Shown in pieces: positions 6,737 through 8,952 of a DNA stretch of 8,952 bases. The stretch lies in NCBI GenBank assembly GCA_021833045.1, contig JAKBGP010000076.1, positions 1 to 8,952 on the forward strand. The letters are read 5' to 3'. The first letter of the stretch is position 1, and each line of letters opens with the position of its first letter. The translations under genes and the position numbers were made by a program. Source of the stretch: Thermoplasmata archaeon. GTDB lineage: Archaea > Thermoplasmatota > Thermoplasmata > Thermoplasmatales > Thermoplasmataceae. The notes beneath the pieces are model-generated. The model was not told the DNA's origin. It ran no database searches and saw only the letters and a program-made list of their open reading frames with translations.

Positions 6737-6745
6737 CTATAAAAA
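6737..6745 (+). promoter_or_regulatory. TATA element for the second GT4 gene
   Basis: CTATAAAAA is the best TATA match in the 6537-6800 spacer. It predicts a start at about 6766-6768, giving a leader of about 33 bases to ATG 6801. The predicted start point coincides with a tiny ATG frame (6766-6783, MGFNH then stop) that overlaps the in-frame TTG at 6780. Confidence 0.45.
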
Positions 6746-6771
6746 CTAATAACAATCCTTCGATCATGGGT

Positions 6772-6784
6772 TTCAATCATTGAA
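6772..6784. repeat. Perfect palindrome just after the predicted transcription start
   Basis: TTCAAT and ATTGAA flank a central C (TTCAATCATTGAA). The site covers the alternative TTG start (6780) and lies a few bases past the predicted transcription start, where a repressor could block a short-leader gene. Six-base arms in AT-rich DNA can occur by chance. Confidence 0.3.
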
Positions 6785-6800
6785 TTGGCCTGTGATGTAT

Positions 6801-7871
6801 ATGGATAGTAAAAAATTTGACAGTATCATGATTCTTAATAGCAGTCCAAGCCGCTCTGGAATCGGTAGATATTCTGATGATTTGATTTCTCTTTTTCCTT
6901 CGAATACCAAAGCATACAGCTTCGTTCTTGATTCGAGATTGGTTAATGATGAATACCCAGGTACAAAAGTAAAGGGGTTCTATCCACCGCTAATGACAAA
7001 TGGCTGGTACCTGAACCTGAATTTTCAAAAATTCATATTCAGAAAAATTCGCAAAGAAGCTTCAGTGTTGCTGAAAGATGGAGGCATCGTACACATATCA
7101 GATCCATTTATTGAACCAATTAAAAAGAAGGGAAAACAGATAGTCACAATACATGATCTGTTTGCGCTGGACGAGCGAAATACACCTGTCAAATCAGAAA
7201 GACGGCATTTGATTAAAACCCTTAGAGAATACAGGGAGGTAGATCACATCTTAGTGACAACTGACCGTGTCAAAAAGGAACTTGTTGAAAACAATTTCAC
7301 TTCAGAGATCACCAGAATCTACCCTGGAACTTCAAAGTGGTTTTTTAAAATTGACAAAACAAAAAGTAGCCTGAGAGCGGAACTTGAATTGCCCCTGGAC
7401 AAACACCTTGTGCTATCTGTGTCAAGTAACAGATATAGAAAAAATGTGAACATTATACCTTCAATAATGGATAGACTTGGTGAGTCTTACCAGCTTGTCC
7501 GTATTGGAACACAAATTAGTAATAGCCTAACTTTTCACGGCATTTCCAATGAGACATTGAACGAGATTTATAATTCATGCGATGTGCTCTTGCAACCTTC
7601 ATTGGACGAGGGGTTCGGGTATCCCCTACCAGAGGCGATGGCAACAGGCCTCCCAATTGTTTGTTCAGATATTGAGGTTTTTCGCGAAATCGCCAAAGAT
7701 TCAGCATATTTCAGCCAGATTGACCGTGAATCTTTCGCTGATGGCATAAAAGAGGTCGTACAGAGCAGTGAAAAGTACAGTAAAATGGCTTATAAGGGCG
7801 CAAAAAAGTTTTCGTTTGAAAGTTTTCGTGAGGAGGTTGGTAATTTTTACACTCATGTCTACAATTCGTAA
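6801..7871 (+). CDS. Family 4 glycosyltransferase (GT-B fold)
   Basis: A 356-residue GT4 enzyme counted from ATG 6801. SIMILNSSPSRSGIGRYSDD (8-27) is the first strand and the glycine loop. GKQIVTIHDLFAL (111-123) and VDHILVTTDRVKKELVE (147-163) are standard acceptor-domain elements, and RIYPGT (172-177) marks the domain crossover. SVSSNRYRKNV (206-216) carries the phosphate-binding R213/K214. SLDEGFGYPLPEAMATGLPI (267-286) holds the EX7E pair E270/E278. The start is uncertain. The frame is open from TTG 6780 (seven residues longer), and ATG 6795 is also possible. ATG 6801 is preferred because GTGAT, matching the 3' part of the Shine-Dalgarno consensus, lies four bases before it. It resembles the partial GT4 gene at 8053 more than the one at 5373. 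Substrates unknown. Confidence 0.87.
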   Translation: MDSKKFDSIMILNSSPSRSGIGRYSDDLISLFPSNTKAYSFVLDSRLVNDEYPGTKVKGFYPPLMTNGWYLNLNFQKFIFRKIRKEASVLLKDGGIVHISDPFIEPIKKKGKQIVTIHDLFALDERNTPVKSERRHLIKTLREYREVDHILVTTDRVKKELVENNFTSEITRIYPGTSKWFFKIDKTKSSLRAELELPLDKHLVLSVSSNRYRKNVNIIPSIMDRLGESYQLVRIGTQISNSLTFHGISNETLNEIYNSCDVLLQPSLDEGFGYPLPEAMATGLPIVCSDIEVFREIAKDSAYFSQIDRESFADGIKEVVQSSEKYSKMAYKGAKKFSFESFREEVGNFYTHVYNS

Positions 7872-7916
7872 AAGGCAATACAACACCATGGTTGCATCCC
7901 GACATATTTTATGAAG

Positions 7917-7964
7917 TAGGTAAATAATATTAGATTTAGAAAAACATATCCATATGATTACCTA
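7917..7964. repeat. Inverted repeat in the spacer between the last two GT4 genes
   Basis: TAGGTAA (7917-7923) and TTACCTA (7958-7964) are exact reverse complements 34 bases apart. The AT-rich DNA between contains no coding frame of note. It could form a long-loop hairpin in the 3' end of the upstream transcript or be a split operator. The whole 181-base spacer otherwise shows only the promoter of the next gene. Confidence 0.25.
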
Positions 7965-8025
7965 AACGAAAACACAAAATATCGTTGAATAAAATTATCT
8001 CCCAATTCGATTTTCCAGAAATGCC

Positions 8026-8034
8026 TAAATATAG
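8026..8034 (+). promoter_or_regulatory. TATA element for the last GT4 gene
   Basis: TAAATATAG is centred 23 bases before GTG 8053, so transcription would begin at or very near the start codon. There is no Shine-Dalgarno motif before that GTG (the preceding bases are TTGCCTAAAA), which agrees with a leaderless mRNA. Confidence 0.5.
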
Positions 8035-8052
8035 TCTATATCTTGCCTAAAA

Positions 8053-8952
8053 GTGAAAATCTCATTCGTAGCCCCGGCTTTCAAATATCCAACTGGTACT
8101 AAGACATACCTGGATAACCTAATTCATGGTTTCAAGCAATTGGACGTGGATACATCCATTCATTACCTGCACAAATTAGAATTTTCTATATTGGGAAAGC
8201 CCAGATTTGGTGTGATCTCCCAGATGATCCAGGGCAAGATTACGCGTGTTTCAGGTGATATAATTCACTCAATAAGCCCAAGTAATACGATCAAAGACAC
8301 CAATGTGATAACAATTCATGACGTTATTCCATTTCTGCAGTCTGATAAAAAACCTTCAATCTGGGACAGAAAGAACCTGGGACATTATCTTTCTATAAAA
8401 AAGGCGCTAAGGGTCAATGACATAGTTGTAACAACAAAATTCACCAAACAGAAATTGATTGAATTATTTGGCAAGCCGGAGAATAATATTCACATGGTAC
8501 CTGCACCAATCAGGACTGATTTTTTTAAAAAGACTCCGAATAACCCATATCCTGAAGACGGTAAAATTCATGCTCTGTCAATAAGTGATTTCAATCCAAG
8601 AAAAAATTTGAAAGTTGTTATCAGTAAAATTGGAGGTAATAGTGAAATTGAGTTTTACCACATTGGCAGCCCAAAGGCCTGGACTTCACAATATGAGGAC
8701 ATAATGAGATTTTCAAAACAGTTTAACAATATTCACTTCTTGGGACCCAAATCAAACGAGGATCTTGTTAATTATCTTTCACATTCAGATGTCTTGATCA
8801 GCATGTCTGAGTCTGAAGGATTCGGGTCGATTGTTGTGGAGGCACTATCATGCGGTGTTCCTGTATTATTAAATCCTATTCCAGTCTATAAAGAACTCTA
8901 TGGATCCGCCGCCAGTTTTGTCGAGCCCAAAGCACTTGACGGCGATATTGTT
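8053..8952 (+). CDS. Family 4 glycosyltransferase, N-terminal 300 residues (3' end cut by window edge)
   Basis: The frame is open from GTG 8053 to the last base (300 codons, no stop), so the gene continues outside the window. MKISFVAPAFKYPTGTKTYL (1-20) is the first strand and loop, with GTK where GT4 enzymes often have a glycine pair. VITIHDVIPF (85-94) and DIVVTTKFTKQKLIELFG (123-140) are acceptor-domain elements. ISDFNPRKNL (177-186) carries the phosphate-binding R183/K184. HFLGPKSNEDLVNYLSHSDV (228-247) is followed by SESEGFGSIVVEALSCGVPV (252-271), with the EX7E pair E255/E263. Only the C-terminal donor-domain end is missing. The start is chosen because the domain begins at once and a TATA element lies 23 bases upstream. 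It resembles the neighbouring GT4 gene at 6801 in layout and motifs. Substrates unknown. Confidence 0.86.
   Translation, partial: MKISFVAPAFKYPTGTKTYLDNLIHGFKQLDVDTSIHYLHKLEFSILGKPRFGVISQMIQGKITRVSGDIIHSISPSNTIKDTNVITIHDVIPFLQSDKKPSIWDRKNLGHYLSIKKALRVNDIVVTTKFTKQKLIELFGKPENNIHMVPAPIRTDFFKKTPNNPYPEDGKIHALSISDFNPRKNLKVVISKIGGNSEIEFYHIGSPKAWTSQYEDIMRFSKQFNNIHFLGPKSNEDLVNYLSHSDVLISMSESEGFGSIVVEALSCGVPVLLNPIPVYKELYGSAASFVEPKALDGDIV

Noticed and set aside
1..8952. CRISPR arrays, tRNA or rRNA genes, and intact insertion sequences
   Set aside because: No regularly spaced repeats, no tRNA-like cloverleaf or rRNA stretch, and no transposase motif were seen; the repeats found are short isolated palindromes.

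Overview
This window is part of a sugar-nucleotide and glycosyltransferase locus, most likely from an archaeon. The archaeal signs are AT-rich TATA elements about 23-29 bases before several start codons (leaderless-type spacing), heavy use of ATA and AGA/AGG codons, several TTG/GTG starts, and protein sequences of archaeal type. The gene mix and base composition would suit a moderately AT-rich euryarchaeon such as a member of the Thermoplasmatales. That placement is inference, because no rRNA or other marker gene is present.

Layout, left to right. Bases 1-778 hold the first 259 codons of a GT-B glycosyltransferase on the minus strand; it runs off the left edge. A 66-base divergent spacer follows, then a GT2 (GT-A fold) glycosyltransferase (845-1957). 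Next is a 421-base gap (1958-2378) with two perfect hairpins, a possible gene remnant on the minus strand and, at its right end, a TATA element. After it comes a tightly coupled three-gene block: a UDP-glucuronate decarboxylase (UDP-xylose synthase) type SDR enzyme (2379-3305), a UDP-glucose 6-dehydrogenase (3302-4516) and a GalU-like nucleotidyltransferase (4503-5306). The joins are overlaps of 4 and 14 bases. A GT4 glycosyltransferase follows (5373-6536), with its own candidate TATA element inside the galU 3' end. Two more GT4 genes (6801-7871 and 8053 to beyond the right edge) lie after spacers of about 260 and 181 bases.

How the genes fit together: the three-gene block can account for glucose-1-phosphate + UTP -> UDP-glucose -> UDP-glucuronate -> UDP-xylose (+CO2). 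The five surrounding glycosyltransferases would use these or other activated sugars to build a surface glycan, glycolipid or protein-linked oligosaccharide. No oligosaccharyltransferase, flippase or polymerase is visible, so the final acceptor is unknown. Both outermost glycosyltransferase genes are cut by the window edges, so the locus continues on both sides.
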